Shown here: positions 14,925 through 22,549 of the stretch, piece after piece | Layout of the letters: each line of letters begins with the position of its first letter | How positions within the stretch are numbered: the stretch's first letter is position 1 | Assembly: GCA_944386225.1 (NCBI GenBank) | Contig: CALXAH010000001.1 | Span: 44,161 to 108,160, forward strand | DNA from: an uncultured Gemmiger sp. | Lineage (GTDB): Bacteria > Bacillota > Clostridia > Oscillospirales > Ruminococcaceae | DNA length: 64,000 nt | Direction: 5' to 3' | Notes under the pieces: model-generated | Databases searched by the model: none | The model's input: the letters and a program-made list of their open reading frames with translations, nothing else | What the model was told of the DNA's origin: nothing | Position numbers and translations under genes: made by a program

Positions 14925-17891
14925 TTACGGCAGGATATAAAAGCCCCAGCTGGGCATCCAGAGCAGGCTGCGGGCCCAGCCTTCGCTGACCGGCACGCCT
15001 GCCAGTGCGGGATAGAACCAGACAAACAGCACGGCAGCCAGGGCCACCATTGCCACGGCCAGCCCGCGGGCCAGCTGCGGGCGGCGGCGTTCCAGCCGGG
15101 CCAGCCAGAGCAGCAGCGCCAGCAGCGTAAAGCCCAGGCTGGGGAAATAGTGGTACAGGAAGGTGCAGCGGGTTACCAGCACCCAGGGCAGAAGCTGGGC
15201 CAGGAACAGCACCCACACAAAGGCCCCCCGGCGGCTGCCCTTGCCGCAGAGGATGCGGCGGCCCACCGCCAGCAGCGCGGCCAGGCCGCCCCACCAGACC
15301 ACCGGGTTGCCCAGCACGGCGATGCTGGCATAGGTGCCCTGGGGCAGGCCGCTGCCCATATAGTACCACACCGGGCGCAGCATCAGCGGCCAGGTGTACC
15401 AGCGGGATTCAAAGGAATGGGTGGCCACCAGCTGGCTGTGGTACCGGAACATGGACAGCTGGCATTCCCACCAGTCGGCCAGGCCGAAGGAGGGATCGCG
15501 CCACACATAGGGCAGGTAGCCGGCCAGATAGATGGCCACCGGCACCACCACAAAGAACGCCACACCACCGCCGATGGCCAGCGCGGCCTCCCGGCCGAAG
15601 CCCGGCTGCTGCTGCCGCCAGCGGGCATACAGTACCCAGAAGTAGACCACTGCCAGCCCGGCCCCGGCGTAGATGCCGGTCCACTTGCTGGCACAGCCCA
15701 GGCCGAACGCCACACCGCACAGGGCCATGGGCAGGATCGCCGCCCGCACCCCCTTCTGCAGCACCGTCTGGGCATACCAGAGCATAAAATAAGCGCCCAG
15801 CAGGATGAAGAAGGTCACATACACGTCGATGGTGGCGATGCGGCTTTGGGTGAACCGCATAAAGTCCAGCCCGAAGAGCACCGCCCCCACCAGGGCCAGC
15901 CAGGGCCGGCGGGTCAGCCGGCGGCCCAGCAGGTAGAACAGCGGCACCATCGCCGCGCCGAACAGCGCCCCGGCCACCCGCCAGCCGAAGCCGTTCATCC
16001 CGAACACCGCGATGCCCAGCATGATGAACACCTTGCCCAAGGGCGGGTGGGTGGTCTCGTAGACGCTCATCTTGTGCAGCATCTCGTAGCCGGTGCGGCC
16101 GTGGTAAATCTCGTCAAAGTACATGCTGTTGAGCTGGCTGATGGCGTCCGGCACCAGGGCCTGCTCGTCGCACAGGGCGCTGCCGCCGCTCACCGGCAGC
16201 AGTGTACCCGTCTCATCCCGGAAGGCGATCTCCATGATCGCACCGTTCTCTACCGTCACTGTCACTTCGCCGGTGGCCGATGCGGTATAGGTGTTCCATT
16301 TGAAGGTGGTGCCGTGGCCCAGCTCCTGCTGCACCAGCACCTGGCCGGAAGAATCGGTCACCGTCAGGCTGCCGCCGGTGGAAATGCCCGCATAGACCCA
16401 GATTTGGGACGCCTGCCCCTCCACCGTGACCGTTTCGGTGACGGTGGTGCCGGAGGCGTCCAGCGGGTTTTCCGGCGCGGTGGTATCGCCCAGGTATACA
16501 AGGCCCAGCACCAGCGCGGCCAGGGTAAGCCCGCCCAGGGCGGCCCATTCCCATTTGGCCCAGACAGGTTGGGGGGCCGGGGCAGCCCAGACCTCCCGCC
16601 GGGGCCGCATATGGATCTGGCGCACCCGGCCGGTGAGCAGCAGCCGCCCGGCGGCCAGGGCCAGCAGCACAAAGCAGACCGTTTCGGCCAGGCCGGCAAA
16701 CCGCACCAGCAGCACCGCCTGGGCGCTGGAGAGGAATTCGTCGCTGGTGCCCACGCTGGAATACACAATGGCCAGATTCAGCAGGCTGGTCAGCGACAGG
16801 CCCGCCGCCGCGCCCAGCAGCCGCCGGTCGCCCCATTTGGCGCTGGCGGCAATGGCCAGCAGCACCGCCGGGATCAGATACCGCTCATGCATCCGGTGGG
16901 ACACGGTAAAGATGGCCGCCGCGTAGACCGCGGCCAGGGTCAACGGGCAGAAATGGCCCCGCCGGGCCGCCTGCCAGCCCAGCCAGCACAGGCCCAGGGT
17001 GGCCAGCACGATACCCAGGGTGCCCCACTGCTGCCAGGTAAGAGGGCCCAGACGGGTGGTCTGATCCACCCAGTTGCCGCCCAGCGCCGCCCACAGGTTG
17101 AAGCCGTTGACGGTGGCATAGGGATAGCTCTGGGAGGTGCCGAAATACTTCTGCACCAGCCAGACCGGGCTTTTGCCGCAGGCAAGCCCCGCCAGCACGG
17201 TGGGGGCCAAAGCGATCACCGCCCCCAGCGCGGTGCGGCCCAGCGCCCGCAGCCGGGCCCGGGCGTCCCGGGGCTGGCCGGGTGCGGGGATCACCGCCGG
17301 CTGCAAAAAGCAGAGCGCCAGCACCGGCCCCAGCAGCAGTGCCTGGGGCTTGAGCGCCAGGGCAAAACCGTAGGCCAGGGCCGCGGGCAGGCTGCGCCGG
17401 CGGTACAGCAGCCAGAAGCAGAGCACCAGAGGCAGCACAAACAGCCCGTCCACCTGTTTCCAGACGGCGGTGTCAAACAGCAGCGGCGGGCAGAACGCGG
17501 CAAACGCCGCGGCCCGCAGCGCCACCCGCTTGTTGTACCGGCAGCCGCTGCCGATCCGGTATACCAGCCAGATCAGCACGCCGTCCGCCGCGATGGGCAG
17601 TGCGCAGAGCAGCAGCCGGGCCGCCCCGCCGCCCGAATCCAGGCCCAGCGCCCGGATCAGCAGGCCGGGAACCCCCAGCCAGAGCATATACAGAGGGGGA
17701 TAATCCGCAAAATAATCCGGAGCGTAAAACTCAAACGGCCCCACCTCGGCCATGCGCAGCGCCCAGGCGGTAAAGCAGTTCATATCGTAGCTGTACCCTT
17801 CGGTCAGCACGACCAGCACCGCCCGCACCAGCACCGCTGCCGCCAGCACCGCCGCCAGCGGCCAGAAAATGTTGGATTTGCGTTGTTCCAT
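14925..17891 (-). CDS. Two-part membrane glycosyltransferase: GT-C-like N-terminal half and protein O-mannosyltransferase (PMT/GT39) C-terminal half
   Basis: A 988-residue multi-membrane protein. The N-terminal ~480 residues form a GT-C-type membrane region with an acidic first loop (EGYSYDMNCFTAW, ADYPPLYML) and a late SHRMHERYLIP motif. A hydrophilic, beta-rich, probably extracytoplasmic segment follows (about 505-615, full of T-V-T repeats). The last ~370 residues match protein mannosyltransferases: YFDEIYHGRTGYEML, HPPLGK, SRIATIDVY and a terminal membrane bundle. Such enzymes use polyprenyl-phosphate sugars outside the membrane. The ATG at 17891 is preferred over 18056 because homology and the first helix begin there and a promoter lies between the two. 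Acceptor and sugar unknown; the fusion is unusual. Confidence 0.85.
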   Translation of the reverse strand: MEQRKSNIFWPLAAVLAAAVLVRAVLVVLTEGYSYDMNCFTAWALRMAEVGPFEFYAPDYFADYPPLYMLWLGVPGLLIRALGLDSGGGAARLLLCALPIAADGVLIWLVYRIGSGCRYNKRVALRAAAFAAFCPPLLFDTAVWKQVDGLFVLPLVLCFWLLYRRRSLPAALAYGFALALKPQALLLGPVLALCFLQPAVIPAPGQPRDARARLRALGRTALGAVIALAPTVLAGLACGKSPVWLVQKYFGTSQSYPYATVNGFNLWAALGGNWVDQTTRLGPLTWQQWGTLGIVLATLGLCWLGWQAARRGHFCPLTLAAVYAAAIFTVSHRMHERYLIPAVLLAIAASAKWGDRRLLGAAAGLSLTSLLNLAIVYSSVGTSDEFLSSAQAVLLVRFAGLAETVCFVLLALAAGRLLLTGRVRQIHMRPRREVWAAPAPQPVWAKWEWAALGGLTLAALVLGLVYLGDTTAPENPLDASGTTVTETVTVEGQASQIWVYAGISTGGSLTVTDSSGQVLVQQELGHGTTFKWNTYTASATGEVTVTVENGAIMEIAFRDETGTLLPVSGGSALCDEQALVPDAISQLNSMYFDEIYHGRTGYEMLHKMSVYETTHPPLGKVFIMLGIAVFGMNGFGWRVAGALFGAAMVPLFYLLGRRLTRRPWLALVGAVLFGLDFMRFTQSRIATIDVYVTFFILLGAYFMLWYAQTVLQKGVRAAILPMALCGVAFGLGCASKWTGIYAGAGLAVVYFWVLYARWRQQQPGFGREAALAIGGGVAFFVVVPVAIYLAGYLPYVWRDPSFGLADWWECQLSMFRYHSQLVATHSFESRWYTWPLMLRPVWYYMGSGLPQGTYASIAVLGNPVVWWGGLAALLAVGRRILCGKGSRRGAFVWVLFLAQLLPWVLVTRCTFLYHYFPSLGFTLLALLLWLARLERRRPQLARGLAVAMVALAAVLFVWFYPALAGVPVSEGWARSLLWMPSWGFYILP

Positions 17892-17922
17892 GATACACCT
17901 CACAGTCCGCACAACTGGGACA

Positions 17923-17951
17923 AGTATACCACAAATCCCCTGCCGGGTACA
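17923..17951 (-). promoter_or_regulatory. Extended -10 promoter of the two-part glycosyltransferase gene
   Basis: The minus strand reads TGGTATACT (-10 at 17923-17928) with a poor TGTACC -35 at 17 bp. It lies about 30 bases before the ATG at 17891. Confidence 0.6.
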
Positions 17952-18032
17952 GGCGAAACGGCCCGCATCCCGGCGAAAAGGCTGTGAAACTTTTTCCTGT
18001 ACGCATACGAACCGGCCCGGCGTTCTATTGCA

Positions 18033-18070
18033 CAAAAAAGCGGACGGTTTCCGCAAAGGGAACCGTCCGC
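18033..18070 (-). terminator. Intrinsic terminator of the amt-P-II gene
   Basis: A 13-bp stem with one mismatch (18040-18052 with 18058-18070), followed on the minus strand by TTTTTT. Confidence 0.9.
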
Positions 18071-18107
18071 CCGGGCAAGAATTTGATCCTGTCGAAAACG
18101 AAACCGA

Positions 18108-19820
18108 TTATTCCACGTCCTGCAGCGCGGCGAAGTCCTCCTCGCCGGTGCGAACCTTGACTACACGCTGCACCCCGTAGACGAAGATCTTGCCGTCGCC
18201 CACGTGACCGGTGTACAGGGCTTTCTTGGCGGTTTCGATCACAGCGTCCACCGGAATGCTGCTGACCACGATCTCCACCTTGATCTTGGGCAGCAGGGTG
18301 GCGTCCATCTCAACGCCGCGGTAATACTCGCCCGCGCCCCGCTGGATGCCGCAACCCATGACCTGGGTCACGGTCATGCCGGTAACGCCCAGCTGGTTCA
18401 TGGCGGTCTTCAGTTCATCAAACCGGGACAGCCGGGCAATGATGCTCACCTTGTACATGCCGGACGAAGCACCCGTATCGGCGGGTTCGGTGCGCACCAC
18501 CGGGACGGCGGCCGCCTGCCGGCGCTCGCCGGCCTTTTCGTAATCCTCTTCGCCCAGATCGGTGTTTTCGTTCACGTCCAGCGCAGCGGACACATCGGTG
18601 ATGGCAAAACCGGAGTAGGCGCTGGCCAGGCCATGTTCATGGATATCCAGGCCGTCGATCTCCACCTCGGCGGGAACCCGCAGGCCCACCAGCTTGTCGA
18701 TCACCTTGAAGATGATGGTCATGGTCACCAGCACCCACACGGCCACCGAAGCCACACCCGCCAGCTGAACCAGCAGGAACCGGACGCCGCCGCCGTAGAA
18801 CAGGCCGCCGTCGGTGGCAAACAGGCCCACGCAGATAGTGCCGAAGGCACCGCAGGCACCGTGCACCGACACCGCGCCCACGGGATCGTCGATCTTGGCA
18901 ACCTTGTCAAAGAACTCCACAGCCAGCACCACCAGGATACCGGCCATCAGGCCGATGAAGAACGCGCCCACCGGGCTGACCATATCGCAGCCGGCGGTAA
19001 TGGCCACCAGGCCCGCCAGGGTACCGTTGAAGGTCATGGAGACGTCCGGCTTCTTATACCGGATCCAGGTAAAGATCATGGTGGCGCAGGTGGCAACCGC
19101 CGCGGCCATGTTGGTGTTCATGAATACCAGCGAGGCGCTGAGCATGCTTTCGTCGCTGGAAAGACTTACGGTGCTGGCGCCGTTGAAACCGAACCAGCAG
19201 AACCACAGGATAAACACGCCGGTAGCCAGCGCGGTCATGTTATGGCCGGGAATGGCGCGGGGCTTACCGTCCTTGGTGTACTTGCCGATACGGGGGCCCA
19301 GCATAGCGGCGCCGATGCAGGCGGTGATGCCGCCCACCATATGCACCGCGGTGCTGCCCGCAAAGTCATGGAAGCCCAGGCTGGAAAGCCAACCGCCGCC
19401 CCAGATCCAGTGGCCGGAAATGGGATAGACCACCATCGAAATCAGCGCGCTGTACAGGCAGTAGGCCTTGAAGTTGGTGCGCTCCGCCATCGAGCCGGAC
19501 ACGATGGTGGCGGAGGTGGCGCAGAACACGGTCTGGAAAATCACGTAGCACCACAGCGGCAGGGTGCCGAAATCGTAGCTGCCCCGGATCAGCGGATCCA
19601 GCCCGCCGATAAAGGCGCCCGCACCGCCGAACATCAGACCGAAGCCCACCAGCCAGTACAGCGGGGTACCGATACAAAAGTCCATCAGGTTTTTCATCAG
19701 GATGTTGCCGGTATTCTTGGCACGGGTCAGGCCTGCCTCACAGAGTGAAAAGCCCGCCTGCATGAAAAATACCATGGCCGCACCCCATAGGGTCCACAAT
19801 ACGTCCGCAGAGTTATACAT
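18108..19820 (-). CDS. amt: Ammonium transporter fused to a P-II (GlnB/GlnK) regulator domain
   Basis: A 570-residue fusion. Residues 1 to about 415 are an Amt channel (SLCEAGLTRAKNTGNILMKNLMDF, AGSTAVHMVGG, DDPVGAVSVHGACGAFGT) carrying NH4+/NH3 across the membrane. A linker follows, and a complete P-II domain begins at residue 455 (MYKVSIIARL). It has the T-loop segment EYYRG with a tyrosine at the usual modification site, and the ATP-binding TGHVGDGKIFV. In other bacteria a separate GlnK plugs Amt when glutamine is plentiful and 2-oxoglutarate low; here the plug is tethered. GAGGGAGG precedes the ATG at 19820. The gene stands alone behind a 230-nt structured leader. Confidence 0.94.
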   Translation of the reverse strand: MYNSADVLWTLWGAAMVFFMQAGFSLCEAGLTRAKNTGNILMKNLMDFCIGTPLYWLVGFGLMFGGAGAFIGGLDPLIRGSYDFGTLPLWCYVIFQTVFCATSATIVSGSMAERTNFKAYCLYSALISMVVYPISGHWIWGGGWLSSLGFHDFAGSTAVHMVGGITACIGAAMLGPRIGKYTKDGKPRAIPGHNMTALATGVFILWFCWFGFNGASTVSLSSDESMLSASLVFMNTNMAAAVATCATMIFTWIRYKKPDVSMTFNGTLAGLVAITAGCDMVSPVGAFFIGLMAGILVVLAVEFFDKVAKIDDPVGAVSVHGACGAFGTICVGLFATDGGLFYGGGVRFLLVQLAGVASVAVWVLVTMTIIFKVIDKLVGLRVPAEVEIDGLDIHEHGLASAYSGFAITDVSAALDVNENTDLGEEDYEKAGERRQAAAVPVVRTEPADTGASSGMYKVSIIARLSRFDELKTAMNQLGVTGMTVTQVMGCGIQRGAGEYYRGVEMDATLLPKIKVEIVVSSIPVDAVIETAKKALYTGHVGDGKIFVYGVQRVVKVRTGEEDFAALQDVE

Positions 19821-20050
19821 ACACGTTTCCTCCCTCGTTATGCCCCGCAGATGCGGCTGTTCGGGCGGCGCTTGCCTGCCGCCGCGCCCTTCCGCGCGGG
19901 TCCTGATCGGGGATGCACACCGCCCCAAGGGGTAAGGGCGGCTTTGTGCATCCAGCGCCTCGGGCCGAACGAGGCCCGGGCCCCATGGCCCGGAAAAATA
20001 AAAAACAGCAGGGACTCTGAGGTCGGCCCCCCAGCGTCCTTGCTGTTCAT
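19821..20050 (-). promoter_or_regulatory. Structured 5' leader of the amt-P-II gene
   Basis: About 230 untranslated bases between the promoter and the ATG. In transcript order they hold a terminator-like hairpin (20047-19993), a CCGGGCC/GGCCCGG hairpin, a GCCTCG/CGAGGC hairpin, and a large hairpin at 19911-19953 (GGATGCACA with TGTGCATCC, plus CCGCCC/GGGCGG inside). GC-rich hairpins near the ribosome site complete it. The layout suggests nitrogen-responsive termination or a riboswitch-like control. No known riboswitch consensus was recognised. Confidence 0.65.
19993..20047 (-). terminator. Leader attenuator of the amt-P-II gene
   Basis: On the minus strand AACAGCA (20047-20041) and GGAC pair with GTCC and TGCTGTT (to 20004), then TTTTTATTTTTC follows. 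It lies at the very start of the transcript, about 175 bases before the ATG. The same 5' arm can instead form a small hairpin CAGC-AAGGAC-GCTG, which excludes the terminator. Confidence 0.75.
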
Positions 20051-20056
20051 GCGTGT

Positions 20057-20086
20057 AGTATACGCCGATGGACAGGCAGTTGTCAA
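20057..20086 (-). promoter_or_regulatory. Strong promoter of the amt-P-II gene
   Basis: Minus strand TTGACA (20086-20081), 18-bp spacer, TATACT (20062-20057); near-consensus housekeeping promoter. Confidence 0.85.
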
Positions 20087-20161
20087 TCAGTATTTCCACG
20101 GGATTTTTTCACGGTAACGCGTAAAATTTCTCTGTCTGTGCGTCATTGGCGCACACGCTTC

Positions 20162-21562
20162 TCAGGCCCGGCTGACCTTGGGGCCCTGGGGGGTATCCTC
20201 CACCACCCAGCCAAGGGCGGTGATCTGCGCCCGCAGGGCGTCGGCGGTGGCCCAGTCCTTCGCCTTCTTGGCGGCGGCACGCTGCTCCACCAGGGCGGTG
20301 ACCTCGGCGGGCACCTCGTCCTCTTTTTTGCGGTTGTACAGCAGACCCAGCACGCCGGTCAGCTCGTCAAAGGCCTTGGCGGCTTCCTCCAGCGCGCCCT
20401 TGGAGGCGGCGGGGGCCAGGGTGTTGATCTGGCGCACAAAGTCGAACAGGGCAGCCAGCGCGTCGGGGGTGTTCAGGTCATCGTCCATGGCGGTGTCGAA
20501 CTTCTCCCGCACGGCGGCGGCCTTTTCTTTCAGGGTCTCCTCCCCCTCGGCCGGGGCGTTCTTGATCGCAAAGTCCAGGTTGTCCCGGCAGGTGTACAGA
20601 CGCTCCAGGCTGCTCTTGCAGCTTTCAATCAGCTCCACGGTGTAGTTCAGCGGCATCCGGTAGCCGGCGCTGAGCATGAAGTACCGGATGGGCTCATAGC
20701 CGTACTTGTCGGCGATCTCCCGCACGGTGAAGAAGTTGCCCGCGCTCTTGCTCATCTTGCGGTTGTCGATATTCAAAAAGCCGTTGTGCATCCAGTAGCG
20801 GCTGAACTCGCAGCCGTTGGCGCACTCGGACTGGGCGATCTCGTTTTCATGATGGGGGAAGATCAGGTCCTGGCCGCCGCAATGCAGGTCGATGGTCTTG
20901 CCCAGATGGGTGCGGGCCATGGCGCTGCATTCGATGTGCCAGCCGGGACGGCCCTCCCCGTAGGGGCTGGGCCAGGCGGGTTCGCCGGGCTTGGCGGCTT
21001 TCCAGACGGCAAAGTCCGCCGGATCCTCTTTCAGATCGTCGTCCATCTGGCTGCGCAGTTCCCGGTTGCCGCTTTCCAGATCCTCCAGGTTCAGGTGGCT
21101 GAGCTTGCCGTACTCCTTGAACTTGCGGGCCCGGAAGTACACGTCCCCGTTGCGGGCCACATAGCCGTAGCCCTTGTCGATGATATCGGCCACGATATCC
21201 AGGATCTGGTCAATGTGCTCGGTGGCGCGGGGCTGCACGGTGGGCGGCAGGGCGTTCAGCCCGGCGGCGTCCTTTTTGTACTCGGCCTCAAAGCGGCGGG
21301 CCACCTCCTGCATGGAGGTGCCTTCCTCCTGGCCTTTCTTGATCAGCTTGTCGTCGATGTCGGTGATGTTGGACACATACAGCACCTTGTTGCCCCGGTA
21401 TTCCAGGTACCGGCGCAGGGTGTCAAAAACGATCAGCGGCCGGGCGTTGCCGATGTGGATGTAGTTGTAGACGGTGGGGCCGCACACATAGATCCGGTAT
21501 TCGCCGGGGGTCTGGGGGACAAACTCCTCCTTGGTGCGGGTGAGGGTGTTGAAGATCTTCAC
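20162..21562 (-). CDS. cysS: Cysteinyl-tRNA synthetase
   Basis: A class I aminoacyl-tRNA synthetase charging tRNA-Cys. Key parts are the HIGH-type motif in [10 protein letters not shown], the zinc-site region CGPTVYNY and [15 protein letters not shown], and the KMSKS loop in [11 protein letters not shown]. Length (466 residues) is normal. The start is taken as the GTG at 21562, giving (M)[13 protein letters not shown]; a GTG at 21571 would lie only one base from AAGGAG, whereas 21562 lies ten bases away. Upstream is a T-box leader whose specifier triplet is TGC (Cys), so the gene is induced when uncharged tRNA-Cys accumulates. Only a weak hairpin (20138-20156) follows the gene. Confidence 0.97.
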   Translation of the reverse strand: MKIFNTLTRTKEEFVPQTPGEYRIYVCGPTVYNYIHIGNARPLIVFDTLRRYLEYRGNKVLYVSNITDIDDKLIKKGQEEGTSMQEVARRFEAEYKKDAAGLNALPPTVQPRATEHIDQILDIVADIIDKGYGYVARNGDVYFRARKFKEYGKLSHLNLEDLESGNRELRSQMDDDLKEDPADFAVWKAAKPGEPAWPSPYGEGRPGWHIECSAMARTHLGKTIDLHCGGQDLIFPHHENEIAQSECANGCEFSRYWMHNGFLNIDNRKMSKSAGNFFTVREIADKYGYEPIRYFMLSAGYRMPLNYTVELIESCKSSLERLYTCRDNLDFAIKNAPAEGEETLKEKAAAVREKFDTAMDDDLNTPDALAALFDFVRQINTLAPAASKGALEEAAKAFDELTGVLGLLYNRKKEDEVPAEVTALVEQRAAAKKAKDWATADALRAQITALGWVVEDTPQGPKVSRA

Positions 21563-21597
21563 GTTCTGCACGCTCCTTTTTCATTCAGCCGGGGCGG

Positions 21598-21870
21598 GCC
21601 GTCAAAGCAAAACGCCGCCCCCGTCCGCCCTTTCGGGCAGACGGAGGCGGCGAAAAGCCGCGGTTCCACTCCGCATTGTTTACTCGTTGCCGCCGGTAAC
21701 GGGGCGATCCGCAGAGGGCTACCGGGCCGAAACCGGCCGTTCACCCTCCGTGCTCTCGGGCGCACTTCCCGCGGCAGCCTGCCCCGAGGGGGCTTGCAGC
21801 CCATGGCCCCCTCTCTCTGTTGGTTGCTTGCCGGGTACTCTGCCCGATCCAGACGCATTTGTTTTATGTA
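21598..21870 (-). promoter_or_regulatory. T-box riboswitch, cysteine specific
   Basis: The minus strand carries the T-box core GTGGAACCGCGG (complement of 21658-21669), then a terminator (arms 21614-21630 and 21635-21651, loop TTTC) with GTTTTGCTTT after it. Stem I opens with GGGC-AGAGTA and closes with GAAGTGC-GCCC, so the specifier loop displays TGC, a cysteine codon, matching the downstream cysS. The stem I distal part includes AGAGAGAGGGGGCC and a GGGCT-GCA-AGCCC arm. It accounts for the 351-base gap before cysS. Confidence 0.93.
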
Positions 21871-21876
21871 ATTCCC

Positions 21877-21905
21877 ATTATACGGGCCGCAGCCGGGCAA
21901 GTCAA
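21877..21905 (-). promoter_or_regulatory. Promoter of the T-box/cysS transcript
   Basis: Minus strand TTGACT (21905-21900), exact 17-bp spacer, TATAAT (21882-21877). Confidence 0.9.
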
Positions 21906-21913
21906 GCGCGGCG

Positions 21914-22498
21914 TTATTTGGCCGTGTTGATGAACTGCCGGTTCTGCCAGATATACTGCACGCCGCTGAGCACCGTGACCAGCGCCACCAGCCAGCACAG
22001 CCCTTTGGAAATCCAGTAGAACGCCTGGTTGGCGGCCATGCTGCCGCCCAGGTTCAGCGCACCCAGGCCGAAGTAGTAGACCAGGATGGTGACCATCTGC
22101 AGCACGGTTTTGATCTTGCCCCACCAGTTGGCGGCGATGACCTTGCCGCCGGGGGCGCTGGCCGCCACCATCCGCACGCCGGACACAGCAAATTCCCGGG
22201 CCAGGATCAGGGTGAGTACCACCGGGCTGCAGACCCCGTCCCGCATCATGTACAGAAAGGCGGTGGTGGTGAGCAGCTTATCGGCCAGCGGGTCGGCAAA
22301 TTTGCCGAAATCGGTGACCAGATGCCAGCGGCGGGCCAGGTAGCCGTCCAGAAAATCGGTGAAGCTGGCCACCGCGAACACCGCCCCCGCCAGGAAATAC
22401 CCCGCGGGCTGGTAGGCCAGCAGAACCCCGCCGGCAAACAGCATAAAGACGGGAACCAGCAGAATACGCAGCAGGGTGAGTTTGTTGGGAAGATTCAT
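21914..22498 (-). CDS. pgsA: CDP-diacylglycerol--glycerol-3-phosphate 3-phosphatidyltransferase
   Basis: A membrane enzyme making phosphatidylglycerol phosphate from CDP-diacylglycerol and glycerol 3-phosphate. The 194-residue protein carries the complete CDP-alcohol phosphatidyltransferase motif, DG-YL-AR then G and two Asp at the proper spacing (DGYLARRW then FGKFADPLAD), and about five hydrophobic segments. The N-terminal MNLPNKLTLLRILLVPVFM is typical of PgsA. It follows rimO in the recA-recX-rimO-pgsA order, separated by a hairpin that may lower expression. AAGGAG precedes the ATG. Confidence 0.95.
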   Translation of the reverse strand: MNLPNKLTLLRILLVPVFMLFAGGVLLAYQPAGYFLAGAVFAVASFTDFLDGYLARRWHLVTDFGKFADPLADKLLTTTAFLYMMRDGVCSPVVLTLILAREFAVSGVRMVAASAPGGKVIAANWWGKIKTVLQMVTILVYYFGLGALNLGGSMAANQAFYWISKGLCWLVALVTVLSGVQYIWQNRQFINTAK

Positions 22499-22516
22499 GG
22501 GAACGCTCCTTATGAC

Positions 22517-22541
22517 GAAAACCGCCCGGGAAAGCCCGGGC
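22517..22541 (-). terminator. Weak terminator/attenuator between rimO and pgsA
   Basis: A 7-bp stem GCCCGGG/CCCGGGC (22524-22541) followed on the minus strand by GGTTTTCG. The short T run suggests partial termination. Confidence 0.5.
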
Positions 22542-22549
22542 GTACAGAA

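Noticed and set aside
15150-17987. A 945-codon plus-strand frame opposite the PMT fusion
   Set aside because: Shadow frame; the opposite strand encodes conserved PMT motifs and membrane helices.
19993-20047. Classic ANTAR two-hairpin target in the amt leader
   Set aside because: Only one hairpin with the A1/G4 hexaloop could be drawn; a second hairpin with the same loop rule was not found, so the feature is listed only as an attenuator.
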